Source: Telmatospirillum sp. J64-1 (GTDB lineage Bacteria; Pseudomonadota; Alphaproteobacteria; Rhodospirillales; Magnetospirillaceae). From it: DNA of 64,000 bases. A program made the position numbers and the translations under genes. Location of the stretch: NCBI RefSeq assembly GCF_006980715.1, contig NZ_SBHN01000013.1, positions 85,404 through 149,403 on the forward strand. Reading direction: 5' to 3'. Positions within the stretch are counted from its first letter, which is position 1. Each line of letters begins with the position of its first letter. Shown here piece after piece: positions 10,613-19,636 of this stretch. The notes below the pieces were generated by a model that worked only from the letters and a program-made list of their open reading frames with translations, did no database searches and had not been told where the DNA came from.

Positions 10613-11604
10613 GGAGTGGGAACCTTGCGGGCGTGAGGGGGCATGTGCCGCTCCAGCCATTCGGCGACCGGGGCCAGGGCGGGATGGGCCAGGGCGTTGT
10701 CGAAAAGGCGCCAGACGCGGGGAATATGGCCCAGATAGAGGGGCTTGCCGTCGCGGCGGCTGAGGCGGGTGAAGATGCCGATGACCTTGGCATGGCGCTG
10801 GGCCGCCAGCACCGCCCAGGAGGCCTCGAAATCATCCTGCGCGATGGCGGGCAGGGCGGCGAGGTAGCGCGCCTTCATTCCGGCGATCAGGGCGGGGTCG
10901 ATGTCGCGGCGGGCGTCTTCCAGCAGGCTCATCAGGTCGTAGGTGACGGGACCGGCCACGGCATCCTGGAAATCGAGCAGGCCGCAGGCGGCAAGGCCGG
11001 GACGGTCGAGCAGCATCAGGTTGTCGACATGGAAATCGCGCAGCACGATGGTGTCGGGCACGCGGCGGGCCTGGGGCAGGACCTGGCGCCAGCGGGCGAT
11101 ATACTCTTCCCGCGCCGCCGGATCGGTCTCTTGTCCCAGCACGGCGGGCATGTACCAGTCGGTCAGCAGCAGCGCCTCGGTGAGCAGGCGGTCCTCGTCA
11201 TAGAGCGGCAGCCCCTGCGGGATGGCCGCGCCGCCGCGCCCGTGCAGGTCGGCCAGGACGTCCACCGCCAGGGCATAGAGGGCCTTCTCGTCATGGCCGC
11301 GCGCCAGCAGGCGGGTATAGGTGTCGTCGCCCAGGTCCTCGAGCAGCAGCAGCCCGGCATCCTCGTCGGCCGCCAGGATGCGCGGCGCGCTGTAGCCCAG
11401 GCCGGTTAGGTGGCGGGCGATGGCCAGGAAAGGGCGCACGTCTTCCTGCGGCGGCGGCGCATCCATCAGCACCGCGCGCTCGCCCTTGCGCGCCAGCCGG
11501 TCATAGCGGCGGAAAGAGGCGTCGCCGGCCAGCTTGCCGCGTTCCGCCCCGTTCCAGCCGCTGCGGGCCAGGAAGTCCTCGATCAAGCCGTCGCGCCTAG
11601 TCAT
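10609..11604 (-). CDS. amgK: anomeric MurNAc/GlcNAc kinase (APH-like fold)
   Basis: AmgK phosphorylates recovered MurNAc or GlcNAc at the anomeric carbon, feeding MurU. The 331-residue protein has the aminoglycoside-phosphotransferase fold, with catalytic-loop LRDFHVDNLMLLD and metal-binding LLDFQDA. ATG 11604 (MTRRDG) lies inside the 3' end of tsaE (8-base overlap) with GGAG ten bases upstream; an in-frame TTG at 11610 is less likely. The tsaE-amgK-murU order is common in alphaproteobacteria. Without murU next to it this could only be called a phosphotransferase. Confidence 0.87.
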   Translation of the reverse strand: MTRRDGLIEDFLARSGWNGAERGKLAGDASFRRYDRLARKGERAVLMDAPPPQEDVRPFLAIARHLTGLGYSAPRILAADEDAGLLLLEDLGDDTYTRLLARGHDEKALYALAVDVLADLHGRGGAAIPQGLPLYDEDRLLTEALLLTDWYMPAVLGQETDPAAREEYIARWRQVLPQARRVPDTIVLRDFHVDNLMLLDRPGLAACGLLDFQDAVAGPVTYDLMSLLEDARRDIDPALIAGMKARYLAALPAIAQDDFEASWAVLAAQRHAKVIGIFTRLSRRDGKPLYLGHIPRVWRLFDNALAHPALAPVAEWLERHMPPHARKVPTP

Positions 11605-12073
11605 GCCCAAGAAGCTCCTTTAGCCGGGCGGGCCAGTCCGCCGCGCCCTTCAGTTCCGCCTGCCGGACGGTCGGGCCGTCTCCGGGGGAGAGGGTGATGT
11701 CCAGCCGCTTGGCGGGCAGAAGGTTGCCCAGCCGGTCGGGCCATTCGATCAGGCTGATTCCGTCCGCGAACGCGTCCTCGATGTCCAGTTCCCAGGCGTC
11801 GTCCGGGCTTTCCAGGCGGTAGAGGTCGAAATGCCAGATCGTCCCGGCCTCGGTGTCATAGACCTGGACCAGGGTGAAGGTCGGGCTGGGCACGTCTTCC
11901 CCGGCCCCGGCCAGCGAGCGGACGAAGGCACGCGCAAAGGCAGTCTTGCCCATGCCGAGGTCGCCGCGCAAGGCGATGACATCGCCCGGCCGCACGCAGG
12001 CAGCCAAGCGTGCCGCCAGGCTGGCGGTCGCGGCCTCGTCGGCAAGGACGAGGGTGAAAGGGTCTGTATCCAT
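11597..12073 (-). CDS. tsaE: tRNA t6A37 biosynthesis ATPase TsaE
   Basis: TsaE is the small ATPase that works with TsaD-TsaB to add threonylcarbamoyl to A37 of ANN-decoding tRNAs. The 158-residue protein has a Walker A loop GDLGMGKT at 37-44, a PSPTFTLV switch and HFDLYRL, all typical of the family. It is the first gene of the leftward tsaE-amgK-murU-addB cluster and is divergent from the ferredoxin reductase gene. The intergenic 128 bp probably holds both promoters. Confidence 0.94.
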   Translation of the reverse strand: MDTDPFTLVLADEAATASLAARLAACVRPGDVIALRGDLGMGKTAFARAFVRSLAGAGEDVPSPTFTLVQVYDTEAGTIWHFDLYRLESPDDAWELDIEDAFADGISLIEWPDRLGNLLPAKRLDITLSPGDGPTVRQAELKGAADWPARLKELLGHD

Positions 12074-12139
12074 AGTATGTTTTTATCCTTGCCACTGCGG
12101 CGGTGCAACAACGCCGGAAAGGCCCGAATGATGCTTCTC

Positions 12140-12167
12140 TTGATTCACGGACGCCAGCCGGTATTAA
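12140..12167 (+). promoter_or_regulatory. candidate sigma-70 promoter for the ferredoxin reductase gene
   Basis: TTGATT (12140-12145) and TATTAA (12162-12167) are 16 bases apart on the plus strand, 34 bases before the start codon. Both hexamers are close to consensus. No test of activity is possible from sequence. Confidence 0.45.
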
Positions 12168-12201
12168 TCGCCCCTGATCCGCCGCAAGGAGTAAGCCAGC
12201 C

Positions 12202-13221
12202 ATGTCCCAGACCCCCCATATCACCGATGCCATCATCGTCGGCGCCGGCCCCGTCGGTCTTTTCGCCGTCTTCGAATGCGGCATGGTGCGCCTGCGCTGC
12301 CATGTGGTGGATGCGCTGGACATGGTGGGCGGCCAATGCAGCGCGCTCTATCCCGAAAAGCCGATCTACGACATTCCCGGCCATCCCAAGATCCTGGCCG
12401 CCGACCTGGTCGCGCAGCTCGAGGAACAGGCCAAGCCCTTCGCGCCGGTCTATCACCTGGGCCAGCGCGTCGAGAAGCTGGAACGCACGGAAGACGGCAA
12501 ATGGCGTGTCGAATTGACCGATGCAACCGCGATCATCGCCCCGGTGGTCATCATCGCCGCCGGTGTCGGCGCCTTCGGCCCCAACCGTCCGCCGCTGGAA
12601 GGGCTGGACGCCTATGAAGGCAAGAGCATCTTCTACATGGTGCGCAAGCGCGAGGACTTCCGCGGCAAGCGTGTGGTCATCGCAGGCGGCGGCGATTCCG
12701 CGGTGGATTGGGCGATCTCGCTGGCCGAAGTGGCCGAGAAGGTGATGGTCGTCCATCGCCGTCCCAAGTTCCGCTGCGCCCCGGAAAGCCAGGCGCGGCT
12801 GGAGCAGATGGCCAAGGAGGGCCGGATCGAGATGGTCGTTCCCTACCAGCTTCACAGCCTGGAAGGGGAAGACGGCCAGCTTTCGGCGGTGAATGTGGCG
12901 ACGCTGGACGGCGCGGTGAAGCGGCTGGAGGCGGACGCCCTGCTGCCCTTCTTCGGCCTGTCGATGAATCTCGGCCCCATCGCCGAATGGGGGCTGGACA
13001 TGGACCGCGCCCATATCGCCATCGACCCCAATGGCTGCAAGACCTCGGCGGAAGGCGTCTTCGCCATCGGCGATATCGCCACCTATCCCGGCAAGCTGAA
13101 GCTGATCCTTTGCGGGTTCGCCGAAGCCGCCAGCGCCGCCCATGCCGCCCGCGAGGTGGTGCATCCCGGCGAGGCGCTGCATTTCGAATATTCTACCACC
13201 AGCGGCGTACCGCAGGCCTGA
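12202..13221 (+). CDS. ferredoxin/flavodoxin--NADP+ reductase, thioredoxin-reductase-like type
   Basis: This FAD enzyme passes electrons between NADPH and ferredoxin or flavodoxin. The 339-residue protein has the FAD motif GAGPVG at 14-19, GGQCSALYPEKPIYDIPG typical of the YumC/TrxR-like class, the NADPH motif GGGDSAVDW near residue 160, and an FAIGDIATYPGKLKLI segment near the C-terminus. No CxxC redox pair is present, which separates it from thioredoxin reductase. The AAGGAG ribosome site is strong. The gene is monocistronic, divergent from tsaE and convergent with the cytochrome gene. Confidence 0.92.
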   Translation: MSQTPHITDAIIVGAGPVGLFAVFECGMVRLRCHVVDALDMVGGQCSALYPEKPIYDIPGHPKILAADLVAQLEEQAKPFAPVYHLGQRVEKLERTEDGKWRVELTDATAIIAPVVIIAAGVGAFGPNRPPLEGLDAYEGKSIFYMVRKREDFRGKRVVIAGGGDSAVDWAISLAEVAEKVMVVHRRPKFRCAPESQARLEQMAKEGRIEMVVPYQLHSLEGEDGQLSAVNVATLDGAVKRLEADALLPFFGLSMNLGPIAEWGLDMDRAHIAIDPNGCKTSAEGVFAIGDIATYPGKLKLILCGFAEAASAAHAAREVVHPGEALHFEYSTTSGVPQA

Positions 13222-13270
13222 TCAAGGGGGGCTTCGGCCCCCGAGAAGGCCGCTTCCACCCTTGCAATCC

Positions 13271-13340
13271 GTCACCCCCGCGCAAGCGGGGGGCCATGGC
13301 GGGGCATATGGAATGGATTCCCGCTTTCGCGGGAATGACG
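13271..13340. repeat. REP family 1 copy
   Basis: GTCACCCCCGCG at one end and CGCGGGAATGACG at the other enclose two GC hairpins. It lies between the convergent reductase and cytochrome genes, where it may also serve as a terminator. Confidence 0.85.
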
Positions 13341-13388
13341 AAAAAGGGATGGGCCTGTCAGCAGTCTGAAGGGGGCTTCGGCCCCGTC

Positions 13389-13823
13389 CTATCGGTTGCG
13401 CCGTTCCTGCTGCGCCTGGATATGGGGCGGCCAGGTGGACTTGATATAGGCCAGCACCGCGCGGATTTCCTCGTCCGACAGGATGTCGCCGAAGGCGGGC
13501 ATGTCGGTGGGGTAATCCGGCCCGGCGAAATGCTGGATGCCGTATTTGGTGATGGCGAACAATTCCTCGTCGGAATGGTGCCAAGTATGGCCGCTCTCGT
13601 CATGGGGCGGGGCGGGCAGGCGGCCATCGGCGCGGCGGCTGCGCCAGTCGGGCTGGCCTTCCAGGTCGGCGCCGTGGCAGGCGGCGCAATGCTCCTGGTA
13701 GACGGCTTGGCCCTGGGCCAGCGAAGGCGCTTCTTCGCCCTGGGGCAGATAACGGGCGAAGATCGACAGCACCGCGACGATGGAGGACAGCACCAGGACG
13801 GTCCGTCCATTGACCCAGCGCAT
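13389..13823 (-). CDS. membrane-anchored or exported class I cytochrome c
   Basis: The 144-residue protein starts with an uncleaved-looking hydrophobic segment (residues 8-23), followed by a single c-type domain. The haem-binding motif is CAACH at 46-50 and the likely distal ligand is Met108 in DMPAF. It should carry electrons on the periplasmic side of the inner membrane; the redox partner is unknown. The ATG at 13823 is used; a GTG one codon earlier is possible. It starts four bases after the quinone reductase stop, so the two are probably co-transcribed. Confidence 0.88.
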   Translation of the reverse strand: MRWVNGRTVLVLSSIVAVLSIFARYLPQGEEAPSLAQGQAVYQEHCAACHGADLEGQPDWRSRRADGRLPAPPHDESGHTWHHSDEELFAITKYGIQHFAGPDYPTDMPAFGDILSDEEIRAVLAYIKSTWPPHIQAQQERRNR

Positions 13824-13827
13824 CACC

Positions 13828-14811
13828 TCAAACGGCCCCGGTGGTGATGACGACCTTGCCGGTGGATTTGCGGGACAGCAGGCTTTCTATGGCCGCCGGG
13901 GTGTCGGCAAGGTCGAAGCTGGCCGAAACCAGAGGCTTCAGGCGCCCTTGTTCGTACCATTCCATCAATTGCCGGAACGAGGCCCGCATGCCCTCGGGAT
14001 CGAGCTGGCGGTAGGCGCCCCAATAATAGCCGATGACGGTGATATTCTTGACCAGCAGGATATTGGCCGGGATCTGCGGCACGTTGCCGCCCGCGAAGCC
14101 GACCACCAGGATACGGCCGTTGGGCGCGGTGCAGCGCAAGGAGGCGTCGAAGACGTTTCCGCCCACCGGGTCGTAGACCACATCGGCCCCGCGTCCGCCG
14201 GTGATCTCCTTGACCCGTTCGCGGATGTCCTCGCTCTTGTAGTCGATCAGATGGGTGGCGCCATGGGCCTGGGCGACGGCCAGCTTTTCCGGGCCGCCCG
14301 CCGTGGCGATGACGGTGGCGCCCAGGGCCGCGCCCACTTCGACGGCGGTCAGGCCGACACCGCCCGCCGCGCCATGGACCAGCAGTACCTCGCCCGCTTT
14401 CAAGCCGCAGCGATGGACCAGCCCGTAATGCGAGGTCCCCCAGGCGATGGGAAAACCGGCGGCGGTGACGAAATCCATCCTATCGGGGATGGCATGGACG
14501 TCGCTGGCCCGGGCGATGGCATAATCGGCGAAGCCGCCCTTGCTCAGCGTCGCCATCACCCGTTCGCCGGGACGGCAGGAGGCGACGCCGGGCCCGACCG
14601 CCTCGATGATGCCGGCGGCTTCGAAGCCCGGCGTGAAAGGCGGCTGGTGCTTTTCCTGGTATTTGCCCGCCGTGACCAGGCTGTCGGCAAAGTTCACCCC
14701 TGCCGCATGGACGCGGATCAGCACTTCGCCCTCGCCAGGTTCGGGGCGCGGCAGGTCTTCGAGCACCAGGGCGGAAGGGCCGGACAAATCGCGGCAGATC
14801 ACGGCGCGCAT
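13828..14811 (-). CDS. NADPH:quinone oxidoreductase family protein (zinc-free MDR)
   Basis: This medium-chain dehydrogenase/reductase of 327 residues is of the quinone reductase branch, which reduces quinones or enones with NADPH. The N-terminal catalytic domain has AAGVNFAD, which replaces the zinc-binding Cys-His of alcohol dehydrogenases. The Rossmann part has HGAAGGVG near residue 145. It probably shares a transcript with the cytochrome c gene downstream. The physiological substrate cannot be told. Confidence 0.88.
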   Translation of the reverse strand: MRAVICRDLSGPSALVLEDLPRPEPGEGEVLIRVHAAGVNFADSLVTAGKYQEKHQPPFTPGFEAAGIIEAVGPGVASCRPGERVMATLSKGGFADYAIARASDVHAIPDRMDFVTAAGFPIAWGTSHYGLVHRCGLKAGEVLLVHGAAGGVGLTAVEVGAALGATVIATAGGPEKLAVAQAHGATHLIDYKSEDIRERVKEITGGRGADVVYDPVGGNVFDASLRCTAPNGRILVVGFAGGNVPQIPANILLVKNITVIGYYWGAYRQLDPEGMRASFRQLMEWYEQGRLKPLVSASFDLADTPAAIESLLSRKSTGKVVITTGAV

Positions 14812-14884
14812 GCGGTTCTCCTTGAACGGGGAACGTAAATGGTCATCATGCCGTTCCTGATCGACGGAGTGAAGAGGTGACGGC

Positions 14885-15463
14885 GTGTCGGAATTGGGGA
14901 TGCGGGGTTTCTACGGTATCGGCGTGGAAGGGATCAGCAAGATCGCCAATGTCGGCAGCCTGTTCCGCACCGCTCATGCCTTCCAGGCCAGTTTCGTCTT
15001 CACCATCGGTACCGATTATTCCCGCATGCAGGGAAAACGTACCGATACCTCCGATACCACCCGGCAATTGCCCTTCTACGCCTTCCCCGACGCCACCGCC
15101 CTGATGCTGCCTCAGGGCTGCAAGCTGGTGGGGGTGGAACTGACCGACGAGGCCATCGACCTGCCGGTCTTCCGCCATCCCTATAACGCCGCCTATGTGC
15201 TGGGCCGCGAGCGGGGATCGCTGACCCCGGCCTTGCAGGAACGCTGCGACTTCATGGTGAAGATTCCCACGCGCTTCTGCCTCAATGTCGCCCTGGCCGG
15301 GGCGCTGGTGATGTATGACCGCCTGCTCAGCTTCGGCCGCTTCCCCGACCGCGCCGCCAAGCCCGGCGAAAAGCCCGAAGCCCGCCAGCACACTTTCGGC
15401 ACGCCGATCTTCCGCAACCCGGAAAATCTGGCCCGCTTCCGCATGGAGCCGCCGGAGGAGTAA
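14885..15463 (+). CDS. SpoU/TrmH-type RNA 2'-O-methyltransferase family protein
   Basis: The 192-residue single SPOUT domain is expected to bind SAM in a trefoil knot and methylate RNA ribose. Family blocks seen are IGVEGISKIANVGSLFRTAHAF at the N-terminus (substrate loop with Asn and Arg), YVLGRERGSLTP (motif 2) and IPTRFCLNVALAGALVMYD (motif 3). The start is GTG 14885, preceded by AGAGGTGA; ATG 14900 is an alternative. It stands alone between the quinone reductase, which it faces away from, and a REP copy. Target RNA unknown. Confidence 0.86.
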   Translation: MSELGMRGFYGIGVEGISKIANVGSLFRTAHAFQASFVFTIGTDYSRMQGKRTDTSDTTRQLPFYAFPDATALMLPQGCKLVGVELTDEAIDLPVFRHPYNAAYVLGRERGSLTPALQERCDFMVKIPTRFCLNVALAGALVMYDRLLSFGRFPDRAAKPGEKPEARQHTFGTPIFRNPENLARFRMEPPEE

Positions 15464-15477
15464 GGGGGTAAGGCTGC

Positions 15478-15560
15478 CGTCACTCCCGCGTAAGCGGGAG
15501 TCCATGTCGGTCCCAAAAGACGCTGCGGTGGCATGGATTCCCGCTTGCGCGGGAATGACG
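15478..15560. repeat. REP family 1 copy
   Basis: CGTCACTCCCGCG and CGCGGGAATGACG ends surround two inverted arms and an ATGGATTCCCGC core. It lies between the SPOUT gene and the convergent lipoprotein gene. Confidence 0.85.
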
Positions 15561-15618
15561 TGCTAAATCAATAAGTTCCAAGAGGCGTGCCTCTTGGCGG
15601 GTGCAGGACGGAGCCCTG

Positions 15619-16863
15619 CTAGAACACCGGCCGCTCGAAGGTCTGCGGCGCGGGCGAGATTTCGCGCGGGCCGGCGCGGGTGACTTCCAGAACGGCGAAG
15701 CCGCGTTCGGCGGTGCCGTTGGGCAGCAGGCGGAAGATGCCGTCGATGCCGGCAAAGCCGCTGGGATTGGTCAGGCTGGCGGTGGAGAAGTCCGGATTGG
15801 GGCGGCGGGCCAGCACGGCGGCCAACGCCGTGGCGTCATAGGCCAGGCTGGCGATGCGCGGCGGACGCGAGCCGAAGGACTGGGCGTAGCGGCTCTGGAA
15901 TTCCATGAACTGGGCCGAGGGTGGCAGGGGATACCAGGCGCCGACCAGGGCCGGTTCCTGGCCCAGGCGTGGATCGTCCCACAGCATGGTGCCCAGCAGC
16001 TTGACCCGCGTCGTGTCCACTCCGGCGACCGCCAGCTGCGAGGCCAGGGCACGCAGGCGCAGGCCTTCGTCGGGCAGCAGGATGGCATCCAGGCTATCGG
16101 CCTGGGCGGCGATGGCGCGCACCGGCTGGCCCAGGTCGTTGGCGTTGGGGTCGTAGAATTCCGTTGCCACGAGGGTGCCGCCGCCACGCCTCAGGGTTTC
16201 CTGCATGGCCTGCGAGACGGCGCGGCCATATTCGGTATTGGGCAGCAGCGCGCCGAAGCGGCTCATGCCCTGGCTGCGGGCGTAGGAGACGACGCGCTCG
16301 ACCTGCGGGCCGGGCAGGAAGCCCAGCACGAAGACCCCCTGCGACGCCGCCGTGCGGTCGGTCGAGAAGGACACCACGTTCAGGTTGGCCTGGCGGGCGA
16401 TCGGGCCGGTGGCCTTGACGTCGCCGGAAAAGAGCGGGCCGAGGATCACGTCCACGCCCTCGGACACGGCGTGGCGCGCGGCCGCGGCGGCACCGTCGGG
16501 CGTGCCGCGCGTATCCAGCGGCAGTAGGGTGAAGTTTTCCGGCGCGGTGTCGAACAGCGCCAGCTGCGCCGCGTTCAGCATGGCGGTGCCGACGCCCGCC
16601 GAGGGGCCGGACAGCGGCAGCAGCAGGGCCGCACGCACCGGGCGGCCTTCCTGGAGCGGAACCGCCATCTCGGGCGAGATGATCACCTGCTCCTGCGGCG
16701 CGGCCTGGGCCGGCGGCGCTTCGGCGACGGGCGCAGCCCTATTGGTTCCGCCGAGGATGGGTGGTAAGTCAGTGGTCCCGCAACCGCCGACAAGCAGCAG
16801 GGCTCCAAGCAATGGCAGGACGGACAGGCGACGAAAACGAGCGGCGAGACGGCGCAAGCGCAT
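15619..16863 (-). CDS. penicillin-binding protein activator, LpoA/LppC-like lipoprotein
   Basis: The 414-residue protein has a hydrophobic signal ending in a lipobox (LLVGGC, Cys28), so it should be a lipoprotein in the outer membrane. The rest matches a type I periplasmic-binding fold, with VRAALLLPLSGP as first strand, ILGPLFSG and a conserved FGALLPNTEYG. LpoA proteins of this fold activate class A penicillin-binding proteins. Only the C-terminal domain is present, as usual outside enterobacteria. The start lies 52 bases inside the divergent rsmI gene. An amino-acid-type binding protein is the alternative. Confidence 0.86.
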   Translation of the reverse strand: MRLRRLAARFRRLSVLPLLGALLLVGGCGTTDLPPILGGTNRAAPVAEAPPAQAAPQEQVIISPEMAVPLQEGRPVRAALLLPLSGPSAGVGTAMLNAAQLALFDTAPENFTLLPLDTRGTPDGAAAAARHAVSEGVDVILGPLFSGDVKATGPIARQANLNVVSFSTDRTAASQGVFVLGFLPGPQVERVVSYARSQGMSRFGALLPNTEYGRAVSQAMQETLRRGGGTLVATEFYDPNANDLGQPVRAIAAQADSLDAILLPDEGLRLRALASQLAVAGVDTTRVKLLGTMLWDDPRLGQEPALVGAWYPLPPSAQFMEFQSRYAQSFGSRPPRIASLAYDATALAAVLARRPNPDFSTASLTNPSGFAGIDGIFRLLPNGTAERGFAVLEVTRAGPREISPAPQTFERPVF

Positions 16864-17759
16864 CCTCCGATACGACAGTTCCGGGAGAGGCGCAGAGTAA
16901 CGGTGGAACGGCCGGAAGTAAACCTGCCGCCGGTCTCTATCTGGTCGCTACTCCCATCGGAAATATCCGCGACATCACCTTACGGGCGCTGGATGTGTTG
17001 GCCGGCGCGGATCTGGTGGCCTGCGAAGACACCAGGGTTACCGCCAAATTGCTGGGCCTGCTGGGACTGAAGGCGCCGCTTTTCGCCTATCACGACCACA
17101 ATGCCGACCGCGCCGGTCCGGCCCTGCTGGAGAAGCTGCGGGCGGGTCTTGCCGTGGCGCTGGTTTCCGACGCCGGAACACCGCTGGTTTCGGACCCGGG
17201 CTTCCGGCTGGTGCGCGCCTGCGTGGAGGAAGGAATCCCCGTCACCTCGCTGCCCGGCCCCTCGGCGCCGCTGACGGCGCTGCAATTGTCCGGCCTGCCC
17301 AGCGACCGTTTCCTGTTCGCGGGCTTCCTGCCCAACAAATCCTCGGCCCGCCGCACGGTGCTGGCCGAGCTGGCGGGGGTTCCGGCGACGCTGATCTTCT
17401 TCGAAAGCCCCCATCGCCTTGCCGAAAGCCTGGAGGACATGGCGGCCGTCCTGGGCGGACGCGATGCCGCCGTGGCGCGCGAACTGACCAAGCTGTTCGA
17501 GGAGGTGCGCCGGGCGCCCCTGCCGACGCTGGCCGCCCATTATGCCGAGGCAGGCGGTCCCAAGGGCGAGGTGGTGGTGGTGGTCGGGCCGCCGGGCGAG
17601 GCCGAGGCCGCTTCGGCCGAGGACGTGGATGCCCTGCTGCGCGATGCCCTGGCCGATGCCTCGGTGCGCGATGCCGCCGCCACCGTGGCCGCCGCCACCG
17701 GACGGCCGCGCCGGGAAATCTACGCCCGCGCCCTGGAACTGGCGAAAGAGCGGAAATGA
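16812..17759 (+). CDS. rsmI: 16S rRNA (cytidine1402-2'-O)-methyltransferase
   Basis: RsmI methylates the ribose of C1402 in the 16S rRNA decoding centre. The 315-residue tetrapyrrole-methylase fold has [34 protein letters not shown] and SLPGPSA, all RsmI hallmarks. ATG 16812 is the only plausible start before the conserved core. It adds a polar 40-residue tail and overlaps the 5' end of the divergent lipoprotein gene by 52 bases. The stop overlaps yraN by four bases (ATGA). RsmI-YraN pairing is widespread in bacteria. Confidence 0.94.
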   Translation: MAGRTGDENERRDGASASSDTTVPGEAQSNGGTAGSKPAAGLYLVATPIGNIRDITLRALDVLAGADLVACEDTRVTAKLLGLLGLKAPLFAYHDHNADRAGPALLEKLRAGLAVALVSDAGTPLVSDPGFRLVRACVEEGIPVTSLPGPSAPLTALQLSGLPSDRFLFAGFLPNKSSARRTVLAELAGVPATLIFFESPHRLAESLEDMAAVLGGRDAAVARELTKLFEEVRRAPLPTLAAHYAEAGGPKGEVVVVVGPPGEAEAASAEDVDALLRDALADASVRDAAATVAAATGRPRREIYARALELAKERK

Positions 17760-18118
17760 CGGGCGAGGCGCAGCGCCGGGGGCGGCGGGCCGAAACGCTT
17801 GCCGTCTGGCTGCTGCGGCTGAAGGGCTGGCGGATTCTGGCGCGGGGCCACAGGACCGGGCGCGGCACCGGGGCGGGCGAGGTGGATATCGTCGCCCGGC
17901 GGGGCAGGGTGCTGGCCTTCGTCGAGGTCAAGGCCCGCGCCGACCGCGCCGCCGCCGCCGAGGCGGTCTCTCCGCGCCAGCGCGCCCGCATCCTCCGGGC
18001 GGCCGAAGCTTTTCTTGCGGCACATCCTCATCTGGCCACATTGACGCCACGCTTCGACGTGATTCTGGTTACCCCCGCCGCGCTGCCCTGTCATCTGATC
18101 GACGCTTGGCGGCCATGA
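17756..18118 (+). CDS. YraN family (UPF0102) nuclease-fold protein
   Basis: This 120-residue protein of the small restriction-endonuclease-like YraN family has [21 protein letters not shown], which contains the Glu/Asp and ExK residues of the fold. A late basic stretch ([13 protein letters not shown]) is also typical. It is coupled to rsmI by an ATGA overlap. The cellular role is not established; a link to DNA uptake or repair is only suggested by fold. Confidence 0.9.
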   Translation: MTGEAQRRGRRAETLAVWLLRLKGWRILARGHRTGRGTGAGEVDIVARRGRVLAFVEVKARADRAAAAEAVSPRQRARILRAAEAFLAAHPHLATLTPRFDVILVTPAALPCHLIDAWRP

Positions 18119-18155
18119 GGCGGCGGGGGTAAACTTATAGCCAATCCCATTATCC

Positions 18156-18776
18156 ATGAGGATGAGGACCATCGTGACCATCTGCCGCCTTCTTCCCGCC
18201 TTGGCCGCCTGCGGCCTTGTTGCCCTTTCGACCGCTTGCGTTCCCGTGGTCGTCGGCGCGGGTGCCACGGCGGGCGTCGCCGCCGTTCAGGAACGGGGTT
18301 TCTCGGGGGCCGTGGATGACACGCGCATCCGCGCCGAAATCAACCATCTGTGGTTCCAGCATAGCGAGGAGATCTTCCGCAAGGTGGATCTGCGCATCAC
18401 CGAAGGCCGCGTTCTGCTGACCGGGCAGGTGCCGACGCCGGAGGACCGCGTCGATGCGGTGCGCCTGGCCTGGCAGGCCAATGGCGTGCGCGAGGTGCTG
18501 AACGAGATCCAGGTCGGCGAGACGTCGGGCCTGATGGACATGGGCCGCGACAGCATCATCGCCAATCGGTTGCGTACCCGTCTGCTGACGGATAGTGCCA
18601 TCCGTAACGTCAATTACAGCGTCGATACGGTCAACGGCGTTGTCTATATCATGGGACTGGCACAGGACCAGGAGGAGCTTGACCGCGTCATCGGCCATGC
18701 TCGCAGCATCCCCAACGTCCGACAGGTGGTATCCCATGTCGTATTGCGTGACGACCCAGCCCGCTTCCAGCGCTGA
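18156..18776 (+). CDS. BON-domain lipoprotein (DolP/OsmY-like)
   Basis: The 206-residue protein has a signal with lipobox ALSTAC, so the mature form begins at Cys28 and is lipid-anchored in the envelope. Two BON domains follow, about residues 53-120 and 130-200. Each has the D-x-x-I/L-x-x-x-L...V pattern and a glycine in VLLTG or VYIMG. BON proteins bind phospholipid and help keep the outer membrane intact. It follows yraN and precedes a SirB1 gene by nine bases, so it is likely part of the same rightward unit. Confidence 0.9.
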   Translation: MRMRTIVTICRLLPALAACGLVALSTACVPVVVGAGATAGVAAVQERGFSGAVDDTRIRAEINHLWFQHSEEIFRKVDLRITEGRVLLTGQVPTPEDRVDAVRLAWQANGVREVLNEIQVGETSGLMDMGRDSIIANRLRTRLLTDSAIRNVNYSVDTVNGVVYIMGLAQDQEELDRVIGHARSIPNVRQVVSHVVLRDDPARFQR

Positions 18777-18785
18777 TTCCGTGTA

Positions 18786-19619
18786 ATGGCGGAAAAGGAC
18801 GCGTTGCGCGAGGAACTCGCCCGGCTGGCGACGCTGGAGGACGAGCGGATCGATCTGGCCGGGGTCGCCCTGACCCTGGCCGCCCTGCATCTGGAAACCC
18901 CGAGGCTGGAAGAGGCCTATACCCATCTCGACGAGATCGTGGCCGATCTGGCCGGATTGGCGGCCGAGGCCGTGCAGCCCGAGGAAAAGGCCGCCGCCTT
19001 GACGGAAGTGCTGGCGGTGCGCTGGGGCTATGCCGGCGATGACGAGGATTACGACAATCTCGACAACGGCAACCTGATCCGCGTGATCGAGCGGCGCCGG
19101 GGGTTGCCGGTGGCCTTGGGCATCCTGTGGATTCATGCCGGACGCAGCCAGGGATGGAGCATTGAAGGACTGTCCTTCCCCGCCCATTTCCTGCTGCGGA
19201 TCGAGGACGATAGCGGCCGGCGCGTCATCATCGACCCCTTCCATGCCGGGCGGCTGGTCGATGCCGCGGGCTTGCGCGAATTGCTGAAGACCTTCGCCGG
19301 TACGGCGGCCGAGCTGGAACCGGCCCATTACGCCCCGGTGGGCAACCGCGACATCCTGCTGCGCCTGCAAAACAACAACAAGCTGCGCCTGCTGCGCGGC
19401 GGCCGTTTGGAAGAGGCGCTGGAGATCGTCGAGGAAATGCTGCTCTTCGCACCGGAGGAGTTGCTGCTGTGGCGCGAGGCGGGCATGATCCATGTGCGCC
19501 TGGGCAATACCCGCGCCGCCATCGCGGCGCTGGAGCAATTCGTCGCCCGCGCGCCCAACGGGGCGATGCGCACCCGCGCCGTCATGCTGCTGCGCGATCT
19601 GCGCGAAAGACTGCACTAA
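18786..19619 (+). CDS. SirB1 family protein (transglutaminase-like with TPR tail)
   Basis: The 277-residue protein has the SirB1 core: [20 protein letters not shown], then [12 protein letters not shown] and VIIDPFHAG. In transglutaminase folds these positions carry catalytic residues, but here no Cys occupies the nucleophile site, so it is probably non-enzymatic. The C-terminus (residues 200-277) reads as two helical TPR-like repeats. It lies between the BON lipoprotein and gshB. The family is common in proteobacteria and its role is unsettled. Confidence 0.86.
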   Translation: MAEKDALREELARLATLEDERIDLAGVALTLAALHLETPRLEEAYTHLDEIVADLAGLAAEAVQPEEKAAALTEVLAVRWGYAGDDEDYDNLDNGNLIRVIERRRGLPVALGILWIHAGRSQGWSIEGLSFPAHFLLRIEDDSGRRVIIDPFHAGRLVDAAGLRELLKTFAGTAAELEPAHYAPVGNRDILLRLQNNNKLRLLRGGRLEEALEIVEEMLLFAPEELLLWREAGMIHVRLGNTRAAIAALEQFVARAPNGAMRTRAVMLLRDLRERLH

Positions 19620-19636
19620 GAAGAAAAGAGGATTTC

